Source: Pseudomonadota bacterium
GTDB taxonomy: Bacteria > Pseudomonadota > Gammaproteobacteria > Xanthomonadales > Xanthomonadaceae
Reading direction: 5' to 3'
DNA length: 9,483 bases
NCBI GenBank assembly: GCA_019348095.1
Contig: JAHWKC010000071.1
Coordinates: 1-9,483, forward strand
In this document: piece after piece, positions 1 to 7,156 of the stretch
Numbering within the stretch: position 1 is the stretch's first letter
Layout of the letters: each line of letters opens with the position of its first letter
Notes under the pieces: generated by a model
The model's input: only the letters and a program-made list of their open reading frames with translations
Told to the model about the DNA's origin: nothing
Database searches by the model: none
Position numbers and translations under genes: made by a program

Positions 1-148
1 GCTCGTCGCGCACGAACTCCAGCTCCCATCCGTCACGCTCCAGGGCCTGCAACGTGCGGTGTTGCTCGGGCGTGAGCCTGTTCTTCATGGCCATGTCGTC
101 CCAGGGGACAACACGGCGGCGATCCTGGACCAAGCCGCTGGACAACAT
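1..148 (-). CDS. Hypothetical protein, N-terminal 49 codons (cut by window edge)
   Basis: An open frame starts with ATG at 148 and runs leftward off the window without a stop. It has a good ribosome binding site, GGAAGGTG (plus-strand bases 155-162), six bases before the ATG. The visible protein begins MLSSGLVQDRRRVVPWDD, followed by a hydrophilic helical-looking stretch with LTPEQ (about residues 26-30), and ends near ELEFVRDE. There is no signal peptide or membrane segment in the visible part. I do not recognise the family with certainty. The regular codon use, the ribosome binding site and the charged composition support a real gene. It lies 91 bases downstream of the GH13 gene on the same strand, so it could be co-transcribed, although the gap contains a hairpin. 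Function is unknown. Confidence 0.66.
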   Translation of the reverse strand, partial: MLSSGLVQDRRRVVPWDDMAMKNRLTPEQHRTLQALERDGWELEFVRDE

Positions 149-188
149 GCGCTTCACCTTCCAATTAGGGACGCTCCCCCAATCAAAC

Positions 189-230
189 GTCCGGGTGGCC
201 AAAACGGGGCCACCGACACCAGGCCCGGAC
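189..230. terminator. Compound hairpin between the GH13 gene and the left-edge gene
   Basis: GTCCGGG (189-195) is complementary to CCCGGAC (224-230), and inside it GGTGGCC (194-200) is complementary to GGCCACC (208-214). The two stems share a couple of bases. The structure lies just past the stop codon of the minus-strand glucosidase gene. On that strand only a short T-rich stretch (GTTTGATT) follows, so it is at best a weak intrinsic terminator; it may instead only protect the 3' end of the message. Confidence 0.35.
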
Positions 231-239
231 GGGCGCGGT

Positions 240-1937
<1,698 letters not shown>

Positions 1938-1958
1938 CGGAAATCTCGAGGCTGGGTG

Positions 1959-2067
1959 CAAGAGCAAATCCCCCTCGATCCCCCTTTTTCAAAGGGGGAG
2001 GCAAAAAGCAACGGCTGCTCTGCCGTTCCCCCCTTTGAAAAAGGGGGGCAGGGGGGATTTGCTCCTG
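1959..2067. repeat. Long inverted-repeat element, copy 1 (CCCCCTTTTTCAAAGGGGG type)
   Basis: About 109 bases form one large near-palindrome between the two GH13 genes. The outer arms GAGCAAATCCCCC (1962-1974) and GGGGGATTTGCTC (2052-2064) match over 13 bases, extending to 15 of 16. The inner arms CCCCCTTTTTCAAAGGGGG (1980-1998) and its exact complement (2029-2047) match over 19 bases, and each inner arm is itself a small hairpin. The centre has AACGGC (2010-2015) facing GCCGTT (2022-2027). The unit looks like two head-to-head REP-type modules, a non-coding MITE/REP-like dispersed repeat. A related copy lies at 6078-6199 in the same orientation. GTGCA occurs at both borders (1956-1960 and 2070-2074), which may be a target duplication or chance. 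In the leftward message it would fold into a strong hairpin between the two glucosidase genes. Confidence 0.85.
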
Positions 2068-2079
2068 GTGTGCAGCCAG

Positions 2080-3849
2080 TCATTTGGAGTCCCGATCCGG
2101 TGCCGCGGCGCCAGCAGGCAACTCCGCAAAGAACACGCCCCACGGCGGTAGCCGCAGGCGCCGGTGCTCGGCGTCCCAGTCCGACTGGAAGCCCAGCCCA
2201 CCGACCGGGCGCAGAGCCGCGTCGAGCTGCGGCAGGCCGTGCGACTGCGGTTCGCCGGACACGTTGAACAGCACCAGCATGCGCTGGGTCTCGTGTTCGC
2301 GGATCCAGCCGGCCAGCGGCGCGGGCACCTCGAGCAACTGCATCGATCCGGCGCCAAGTGCGGCCTGTCCGATACGCCAGTGCAGCAGCGTGCGCCAGGT
2401 GTTGAGCATCGAGGCCGGATCGCTGTCCTGCCGTGCCACCGACAGCGCGCGGTGCGCGTCGGGCACAGGCAGGTGCGGGGCGTCGGCGCTGGTGAAGCCG
2501 CAGGCGTGCTGCGCGTCGTCCCACGGCATGGGCGTTCGTGAGCCGTCACGGCCATGCAGCGTCGGGTACATCATCCGTCCAAAGGGATCGCGCAGTTGGT
2601 CCGGCGCGATGTCTTCGGGGATGCGGGCCTCGGGCAGGCCAAGTTCGTCGCCCTGCCACAGGCACAGCGCACCGGGCAGGGCCAGCAGCACCGCCGCCAT
2701 CATCCGGTAGAACGCGTCGGGGTCCTCCTGCCCGGCGCCGCCCCACAACGAGCGCATGCGGCCGTAGTCGTGGTTGCCGGCCATCCAGCAGATGCCGTGG
2801 TCGCCGTAAGCCTCTGCGGTGCGGGCAGCGATGGCGACCAGTTGCGCGGCGCTGATCGGATCCTTGAACAGCAGGCCGCTGTGGTAGGCCAGGTGCAGCC
2901 GCGCGGCGCCCTCGGTGAACGCCGCTGCTTCGGCGATCGAGTCCTCGCACAGGGTGACCTCGCCCAGCAGCATCGTGCCGGGATAGCCGGAGACCAGTTC
3001 GCGCAATGGCCCCAGGCACTTATGCGTTTCGGGCCGACAGAAGCTGTTGCGGAACACCTGCTCGGCGGCGGGATTGTCCGGATCGATGCCGTCGGGTTCG
3101 CCATCGTCGTCGCCGCGCACCGGGTTGTCGCGCAGCTGCGGGTCGTGGCAGTAGAAATTGACCGCGTCCAGCCGCATGCCGTCGACACCCTGCTCGAGCC
3201 AGAATCGCGCGATCTTCAGCATGGCCTCACGCACTTCGGGGTGGTGCCAGTTGAGGTCGGGCTGGCTTTCGAAGAAGTTGTAGAAGTAGTACTGGCCGCG
3301 GGCCTGCTCGAACTTCCAGCCGGACTTGCCGGTCAGCACCGAGGGCCAGTTGTTGGGCGGGCCGCCGTCCTCGGCCGGATCGGCCCAGACGTACCAGTCG
3401 GCCTTGGGGTTGTCGCGGCTGGTGCGGCTCTCGCGGAACCAGTGGTGCGCATCGGAGGTGTGGTTGAGCACCATGTCCATGACCAGCTTCATGCCGCGCT
3501 GGTGCACCAGCGCGAGCAGGCGCTGGAAGTCATCGATCGAGCCGAACGACGGATCGATTGCGCAGGCGTCGGTGACGTCGTAGCCCATGTCCTGCATCGG
3601 CGAGCAGTAGACCGGAGTGAGCCAGATCGCATCCACGCCGAGCGAGGTGATGTAATCCAGCCGCCGGATCAGGCCGGGCAGGTCGCCGCGGCCGTCGCCG
3701 TCACTGTCCTGGAAGCTGGTCGGCGAGATCTGGTAGATCACCGTGTTGTGCCACCACTCGCCGGGCTGGGGCGAGGCCGGGCCGCCGGGCCTCGGCGCGG
3801 CGCCGAGGTTGATGATCGGCTCGCGCCACCACGCGTGCTTGGGCTGCAT
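2080..3849 (-). CDS. GH13 alpha-glucosidase (copy 2, promoter-proximal)
   Basis: This 589-residue GH13 enzyme is a paralogue of the next gene downstream and probably also hydrolyses maltose and malto-oligosaccharides in the cytoplasm. Seen in order: VIYQISPTSF (37-46), calcium-site type loop DSDGDGRGD (48-56), region I DMVLNH (125-130), QPDLNW (196-201), region II GMRLDAVNF with nucleophile Asp228 (224-232), region III GEVTL with acid/base Glu297, and region IV GNHD with Asp361. Ala229 after the nucleophile suggests alpha-1,4 preference. Compared with copy 1 it has about 25 extra N-terminal residues rich in Pro and Gly, and a longer acidic Asp-rich loop near 245-260. The ATG at 3849 is used here. 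A GTG at 3861, four codons upstream, has GAGGG about 12 bases before it and may be the real start. It is probably the first gene of a two-gene unit, with a 333-base repeat-rich gap upstream that should hold its promoter. No promoter or operator could be named. Confidence 0.92.
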   Translation of the reverse strand: MQPKHAWWREPIINLGAAPRPGGPASPQPGEWWHNTVIYQISPTSFQDSDGDGRGDLPGLIRRLDYITSLGVDAIWLTPVYCSPMQDMGYDVTDACAIDPSFGSIDDFQRLLALVHQRGMKLVMDMVLNHTSDAHHWFRESRTSRDNPKADWYVWADPAEDGGPPNNWPSVLTGKSGWKFEQARGQYYFYNFFESQPDLNWHHPEVREAMLKIARFWLEQGVDGMRLDAVNFYCHDPQLRDNPVRGDDDGEPDGIDPDNPAAEQVFRNSFCRPETHKCLGPLRELVSGYPGTMLLGEVTLCEDSIAEAAAFTEGAARLHLAYHSGLLFKDPISAAQLVAIAARTAEAYGDHGICWMAGNHDYGRMRSLWGGAGQEDPDAFYRMMAAVLLALPGALCLWQGDELGLPEARIPEDIAPDQLRDPFGRMMYPTLHGRDGSRTPMPWDDAQHACGFTSADAPHLPVPDAHRALSVARQDSDPASMLNTWRTLLHWRIGQAALGAGSMQLLEVPAPLAGWIREHETQRMLVLFNVSGEPQSHGLPQLDAALRPVGGLGFQSDWDAEHRRLRLPPWGVFFAELPAGAAAPDRDSK

Positions 3850-3972
3850 GGCTGGATTCACTGGGACGGGCGACCCTCAAGGCTGGTCGATTCGGCGTAG
3901 GCCTGATCCATCTCGGCGCGCCGATGGGTGATGGGTTGAGCCAAGCCTACTGACGCCGATGTTCATCCCGTG

Positions 3973-4008
3973 TCAGCACGTGCGCGAGACACTACCGGCA
4001 CGTGCTGA
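3973..4008. other. Inverted repeat with 11-bp arms upstream of the GH13 pair
   Basis: TCAGCACGTGC (3973-3983) and GCACGTGCTGA (3998-4008) are exact complements separated by 14 bases. Each arm contains the palindrome CACGTG. It lies about 125 bases upstream of the promoter-proximal glucosidase gene. It could be a regulator binding region with two CACGTG sites, or a transcript hairpin. There is no T-tract to make it a terminator. Function is inference only. Confidence 0.45.
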
Positions 4009-4110
4009 TCTCCCGCCAATGTATTTCGCAGGCTGGCTGACTGGCCAGCGCTGTCATCTGCGCTGCGGCGAGCCTGGAAGCCGGGCGTATCAGCCCAGCC
4101 TACGGGTGCC

Positions 4111-4180
4111 CGTAGGGTGGGCACGCTTCATGTGCCCACCATGCGCGAATGGTGGGCACATGGAACATGCCCACCCTACG
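4111..4180. repeat. 70-base nested hairpin of the GTAGGGTGGGCA dispersed type
   Basis: The outer arms CGTAGGGTGGGCA (4111-4123) and TGCCCACCCTACG (4168-4180) are exact complements. The inner arms CATGTGCCCACCAT (4129-4142) and ATGGTGGGCACATG (4149-4162) are also exact, around a six-base loop GCGCGA. The two stems are separated only by five unpaired bases per side, so the whole can fold as one long hairpin. GTAGGGTGGGCA palindromes are, as I recall, dispersed non-coding repeats in many Proteobacteria. The element begins three bases past the TGA of the minus-strand peptidase gene, where it could terminate transcription or shield the mRNA 3' end. Confidence 0.82.
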
Positions 4181-4182
4181 AA

Positions 4183-5982
4183 TCAACGCGGCAGCTGGTC
4201 AGTCCGCAGCACCGGATACAGGTTGTAGCGCTCATCCCACGAGGGATGTCGCTGGTAGAAGAAGTTCAGCCGCGCACGCGGGTCCGCGGCAAAGTCGGCA
4301 TCGTCCCGAAGGCGCTGCTCGAACGCAGCCACGAGCGCCCGATCGCCCGCGAGCATCTCGCGCGCGACCGCCTCGGCCACGTAGTCCTCCATGTACTCCT
4401 TGCGTTCGAAGGCGTTGTTGAACTCGCCCCAGGCCGCCAGCGAGTCCGGCGCCTGCGGCTCCAGCAGCGCCATCACCAGCCGCGCCTTGGGCTGCGCGAT
4501 CGGCACGAACAACGCGCCGGCGGCGACGTCGCGCGTTTCCGGCGCCCACTCGCCTTCCAGCGTCAGGCGCTGGTGGCCTTCGAACGATTGCTCGCCGAAT
4601 TCTGCCTGCCCGGCGCGGAACGCCTGCACAGGCGCGTCGGGCCAGGCCGCATCGAGGCGACGGAAATCGATGGCGTGCTGGGCGAGCTTCTCGCCGACCC
4701 ATCGGGCGTGCGCGGCCGGCACCAGATAGCCCGCGTGCGGCGCCGCGACCTCTCGGCCCGGCACGACCTGATCGCGCAGCGGCACCTGCCAGATCTGCGG
4801 ACGCGTCTCGTCGTAGCGTGTCATCTGCGCGCCCGATACTTCCGAAGGCGTGCGCGTATAGGCATAACCGCGGAAATCAATCGTGCGCGCCTCGTCGGTG
4901 GCCCGGTAATCCAGCGCCACCGGCTGGCCGCCGAGCTCACGCGCGCGGGCATCGGCCGCTTCCACGGCCGACTGCCACTGCGTGCCGTGTTCGGCGATCA
5001 GCTCCATCACCGCGATGATCGTGTCGCGGGTCAACCCCACGCGGGTGGGGTAGTCCTTCCATGAGTGGGTCTCGACCAGCATCCCGAAGCGATTGCGGGT
5101 CTGCATGTAGCCCTGCGAGAAACGCGGCGGCGCCGCGCCGTCCTCGAAGCCCGACGCGGGGTTGTCGTACTCGACGAAGGAGGGATAGAACGGCAGCGGC
5201 AGCGCGCCACCCTCGGCGAGTTTCGCGATGGTCTGGTCGCGGAAGCGGGTGCCGATCTCGCGTAGTTCCGGGTCGCCGCCGTGGAGCGGCTCGACCTGGA
5301 TCGCGATGTCGTGCTCGAACTGCGCGCCGTTGGTTGCGTGCAGGTCGATGTAGGCCAGTGGGTCCCAGCGATTGACCAGCGCCAGCATCGCCTGCATCTC
5401 GGGCGCATCGGCCTTGGCGTAGTCGCGATTGAGGTTGTAGTTCTGTGCGGTGGTGCGCCAGCCCATTTGCTCCGGGCCTCGCTGGTTGGGCCGGTTCCAC
5501 GCGCCGAAGCGCTCGTGCCCGTCGACGTTGAACACCGGCACGAACAGCAGCACCTGCCGCTCGAGCGCGCCAGCGGCGGCCTCGCCTTCGAGCATCTGCC
5601 GCAGGGCGAGGAAACCAGCGTCCTTGCCGTCGATCTCGCCGGCATGGATGCCACCCTGGACCAGCGTGACCGGCAGGTTCTGCGCGCGCGCGGCTTCGGG
5701 CGTGAATGCATCCGTGCCCGACACCACCAGCAGCTGCATCGGCCGGCCCTCCGGCGAGGTGCCGAAGCTTTGGCAGCGCACCTGCTCCGGGTAACGCTGG
5801 GCGAATGCCTCGCACAATGCGATGACCTCGTCATAGCGGCCAGTCCGAATGAAGCCGCTGCGCTCGGCAACGGTGGTCAGCGAAGCGCCGGTGGCGGTGT
5901 CGGTGGCGGTGTCGCTGGCGGGGGCTGCCGGCGCGGCCATCAGCAGCGCGGCAAGCAGGGCGGGGCGGAAGCTGGGGATCAT
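4183..5982 (-). CDS. Secreted M14-family zinc carboxypeptidase
   Basis: This 599-residue protein is a metallocarboxypeptidase of family M14, expected to remove C-terminal residues from peptides in the periplasm or outside the cell. The signal peptide has a hydrophobic core (about 8-20) and an AxA cleavage site, Ala20-Pro-Ala22. The catalytic domain shows HAGE (113-116) supplying zinc ligands His113 and Glu116, NYNLNRDY (181-188) with the substrate-binding Asn-Arg pair, DLHATNG (214-220) with third ligand His215, and LVETHSW (302-308) with catalytic Glu304. From about residue 350 to 599 there is a long C-terminal part without a motif I recognise. Just after the cleavage site is TDTATDTA, encoded by a 12-base tandem repeat. 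The ATG at 5982 fits the signal peptide; GTGAG lies about nine bases upstream. It is divergent from the GST gene. Substrate unknown. Confidence 0.9.
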   Translation of the reverse strand: MIPSFRPALLAALLMAAPAAPASDTATDTATGASLTTVAERSGFIRTGRYDEVIALCEAFAQRYPEQVRCQSFGTSPEGRPMQLLVVSGTDAFTPEAARAQNLPVTLVQGGIHAGEIDGKDAGFLALRQMLEGEAAAGALERQVLLFVPVFNVDGHERFGAWNRPNQRGPEQMGWRTTAQNYNLNRDYAKADAPEMQAMLALVNRWDPLAYIDLHATNGAQFEHDIAIQVEPLHGGDPELREIGTRFRDQTIAKLAEGGALPLPFYPSFVEYDNPASGFEDGAAPPRFSQGYMQTRNRFGMLVETHSWKDYPTRVGLTRDTIIAVMELIAEHGTQWQSAVEAADARARELGGQPVALDYRATDEARTIDFRGYAYTRTPSEVSGAQMTRYDETRPQIWQVPLRDQVVPGREVAAPHAGYLVPAAHARWVGEKLAQHAIDFRRLDAAWPDAPVQAFRAGQAEFGEQSFEGHQRLTLEGEWAPETRDVAAGALFVPIAQPKARLVMALLEPQAPDSLAAWGEFNNAFERKEYMEDYVAEAVAREMLAGDRALVAAFEQRLRDDADFAADPRARLNFFYQRHPSWDERYNLYPVLRTDQLPR

Positions 5983-6077
5983 CTGGTTGTCTCACTGGAG
6001 GCTGCGCGGATGGTAGCGGAGCGTGCGGTCGGCGGTCTTGGCTGTCGTGCCTGTGATGGCGTCTGCGCCGAACGGCG

Positions 6078-6199
6078 CAACAGCAAATCCTCCCCAACCC
6101 TCCTTTTCCAAAGGAGGGAGCCAAAAAGCAGCAGTTTGCTGTCCCCGCCTTTTCGCTGTTCCCCCCTTTGAAAAAGGGGGCAGGGGGGATTTGCTCCTG
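6078..6199. repeat. Long inverted-repeat element, copy 2
   Basis: It has the same plan and orientation as the element at 1959-2067. The outer arms are AGCAAATCCTCCCC (6082-6095) and GGGGGGATTTGCT (6183-6195). The right inner arm TTCCCCCCTTTGAAAAAGG (6159-6177) is essentially identical to copy 1. The left inner arm has changed to CCCTCCTTT-TCC-AAAGGAGGG (6098-6118), a perfect 9-bp stem. The central spacer shares GCCAAAAAGCA with GGCAAAAAGCA of copy 1 but is otherwise diverged and slightly longer. It sits in the shared promoter region of the peptidase and GST genes. No transposase is nearby, so it is probably a non-autonomous or REP-like element. Confidence 0.82.
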
Positions 6200-6279
6200 C
6201 CCTTGCTCGTGCCCGACCCCTTGCAAGCGTCCAACTGCGACAGCAGAACCACGCGCCCCCTAAACTGCACGCTCCCTCC

Positions 6280-6285
6280 AGGAGG
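6280..6285 (+). promoter_or_regulatory. Ribosome binding site of the GST-like gene
   Basis: AGGAGG lies ten bases before the ATG at 6296. It fixes the start there rather than at the upstream in-frame codons that run through the repeat element. Confidence 0.85.
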
Positions 6286-6295
6286 CACCGATCGC

Positions 6296-6928
6296 ATGTA
6301 CACCCTCTACTACGCCCCCGGCGCCGCGAGCCTGGCCGTGCACTGGCTGCTGATCGAGCTTGATCTGCCGTACGAACTGCGCGTGCTCGATCTCAAGGGC
6401 GGCGAGCAGAAGCACGCCGACTATCTCGCGCTGAACCCGAGCGGGGTGGTGCCGACGCTCGTGGTCGATGGCCGGCCGATGACCGAAGCCGCGGCACTGT
6501 TGCTGACCCTCGCCGAACAGCACCCCGGCGCCGGGCTGGCGCCGCCACCCGGGGATCCGCGCCGGGCCGCATACCACCAGTGGATGCTGCACCTGGCCAA
6601 CGCGGTGCAGCCGCTGTTCCGGTTGTGGTGGTACCCGCACGAGCCGGCCGGCGCGGCCCTGTCCGACACGGTGCAGGCCAACGTCCGCCCGCGTCTGGAG
6701 GCCGCCTGGGAGCGGCTCGACGCGCACCTCGCCGCCCACGGGCCGTACCTGCTCGGCGACCGCATCAGCGCGGTCGATTTCTACCTGACCATGCTGATGC
6801 GCTGGTCGCGCGCGATGCCGCAGCCGGCCACGACCTGGCCGCATCTGGCCGCGCATGCGCAGCGCATGAAGGCGCGTCCGTCGTTCCGCACCCTGTACGA
6901 GCGTGAGGGTTTGAGCGATTGGGCCTAG
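6296..6928 (+). CDS. Glutathione S-transferase-like protein
   Basis: This 210-residue cytosolic protein has the size and layout of bacterial GSTs, which join glutathione to electrophiles or act as peroxidases or isomerases. The N-terminal thioredoxin-like domain (about 1-75) starts MYTLYYAPGAAS with Ser12 at a usual catalytic or glutathione-activating position. LNPSGVVPTL (47-56) contains the cis-Pro (Pro53) and is followed by MTEAAALL (62-69). Glu64 is at the place that contacts the glutathione glutamyl group, but the Ser usually next to it is Ala65. The all-helical C-terminal domain (about 85-205) has LLGDRISAVDFYL (152-164), with the N-capping box Ser158..Asp161 typical of the fold. The gene stands alone, divergent from the peptidase gene, with a strong AGGAGG at 6280-6285. 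The subclass and substrate cannot be told from the sequence. Confidence 0.9.
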   Translation: MYTLYYAPGAASLAVHWLLIELDLPYELRVLDLKGGEQKHADYLALNPSGVVPTLVVDGRPMTEAAALLLTLAEQHPGAGLAPPPGDPRRAAYHQWMLHLANAVQPLFRLWWYPHEPAGAALSDTVQANVRPRLEAAWERLDAHLAAHGPYLLGDRISAVDFYLTMLMRWSRAMPQPATTWPHLAAHAQRMKARPSFRTLYEREGLSDWA

Positions 6929-6960
6929 CGGGCAAGGACATGGCTGCCGCCAATGAAATC

Positions 6961-6987
6961 GTCATCCCCGCGAACGCGGGGATCCAG
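6961..6987. repeat. ATCCCCGCG/CGCGGGGAT dispersed palindromic repeat
   Basis: ATCCCCGCG (6964-6972) and CGCGGGGAT (6975-6983) form a perfect 9-bp stem around AA, in the context GTCATCCCCGCGAACGCGGG. As I recall, this is a very common dispersed non-coding repeat in Gamma- and Betaproteobacteria; its chance translation gives the familiar VIPANAGIQ string. It lies 32 bases after the GST stop codon and may serve as a 3' hairpin. It lacks a T-tract. Confidence 0.85.
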
Positions 6988-7093
6988 AGACCACAGCGCG
7001 CGTCAGCCGCCGGCGTTTCCTTACGACGGTGGCGCAACGTCCCCGCGCCGTGGGTTAGGCTTCGCGTTTCGTGCCCACGCAGGACGGCAGTAG

Positions 7094-7153
7094 ATGACCA
7101 ACACCACGCACGCAGCGCCCGCCCGGTGCCCTGACCAGCCGCGGGTCGCCTGA
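7094..7153 (+). CDS. 19-codon ORF immediately upstream of the rhomboid gene
   Basis: ATG at 7094 begins MTNTTHAAPARCPDQPRVA and ends with TGA at 7151-7153, leaving only CCG before the rhomboid ATG at 7157. AGGA (7081-7084) lies nine bases before this ATG, whereas the rhomboid ATG has no clear ribosome binding site of its own. The short ORF is in the same reading frame as the rhomboid gene. It may be a leader that couples translation by termination and re-initiation, or the remains of a longer N-terminus closed by a TGA. It may also be chance in GC-rich DNA. Confidence 0.35.
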   Translation: MTNTTHAAPARCPDQPRVA

Positions 7154-7156
7154 CCG

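Larger units (their letters stand above)
3862..4182. other. Gene-free gap with several palindromes, upstream of the GH13 pair
   Basis: No credible gene is seen here. The gap lies between the peptidase stop (4183) and the glucosidase start on the same strand, so it should contain the glucosidase promoter. It holds a 12-base perfect palindrome TCGGCGCGCCGA (3913-3924), an 11-bp stem with 14-base loop (3973-4008), a short stem GCTGGC/GCCAGC (4032-4037 and 4044-4049), a palindrome CCTACGGGTGCCCGTAGG (4099-4116), and the 70-base hairpin listed separately. AGCCCAGCCTACG (4092-4104) resembles half of another common dispersed repeat, GTAGGCTGGG. Much of the gap therefore appears to be repeat debris. 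I could not identify convincing -35/-10 boxes on the minus strand. Confidence 0.6.
5983..6295. other. Divergent intergenic region, peptidase and GST-like gene
   Basis: This 313-base gap separates two divergently read genes, so it should hold both promoters. I could not name either one with confidence. Its centre is occupied by the second copy of the long inverted-repeat element (6078-6199), directly preceded by a short hairpin TGCGCCG-AA-CGGCGCA (6064-6079). About 95 bases remain between the element and the GST start, and about 80 between the peptidase start and the small hairpin. A reading frame continuous with the GST gene passes through the repeat from 6023, but it has no good ribosome binding site and no coding character. 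Confidence 0.6.

Noticed and set aside
3913..3924. TCGGCGCGCCGA as an operator of a LacI-type regulator.
   Set aside because: The palindrome is real but so GC-rich and short that chance cannot be excluded, and no regulator gene is in the window to match it.
4117..5064. A 315-codon plus-strand frame starting inside the GTAGGGTGGGCA hairpin.
   Set aside because: It is antisense to the M14 peptidase gene and begins in repeat DNA. The protein has no recognisable domain.
1959..6199. The possibility that the paired repeats form a CRISPR array or a composite transposon.
   Set aside because: There are only two copies, about 4.1 kb apart, in direct orientation, with no regular spacers and no transposase. 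The DNA between them holds ordinary chromosomal genes with the same base composition.
6023..6295. An N-terminal extension of the GST-like protein by 91 codons.
   Set aside because: It would translate the repeat element. A strong AGGAGG and a canonical GST N-terminus favour the ATG at 6296.
6919..7134. A 71-codon plus-strand frame containing VIPANAGIQ.
   Set aside because: This string is the chance translation of the dispersed ATCCCCGCG palindrome and overlaps the end of the GST gene; it is not a real protein.
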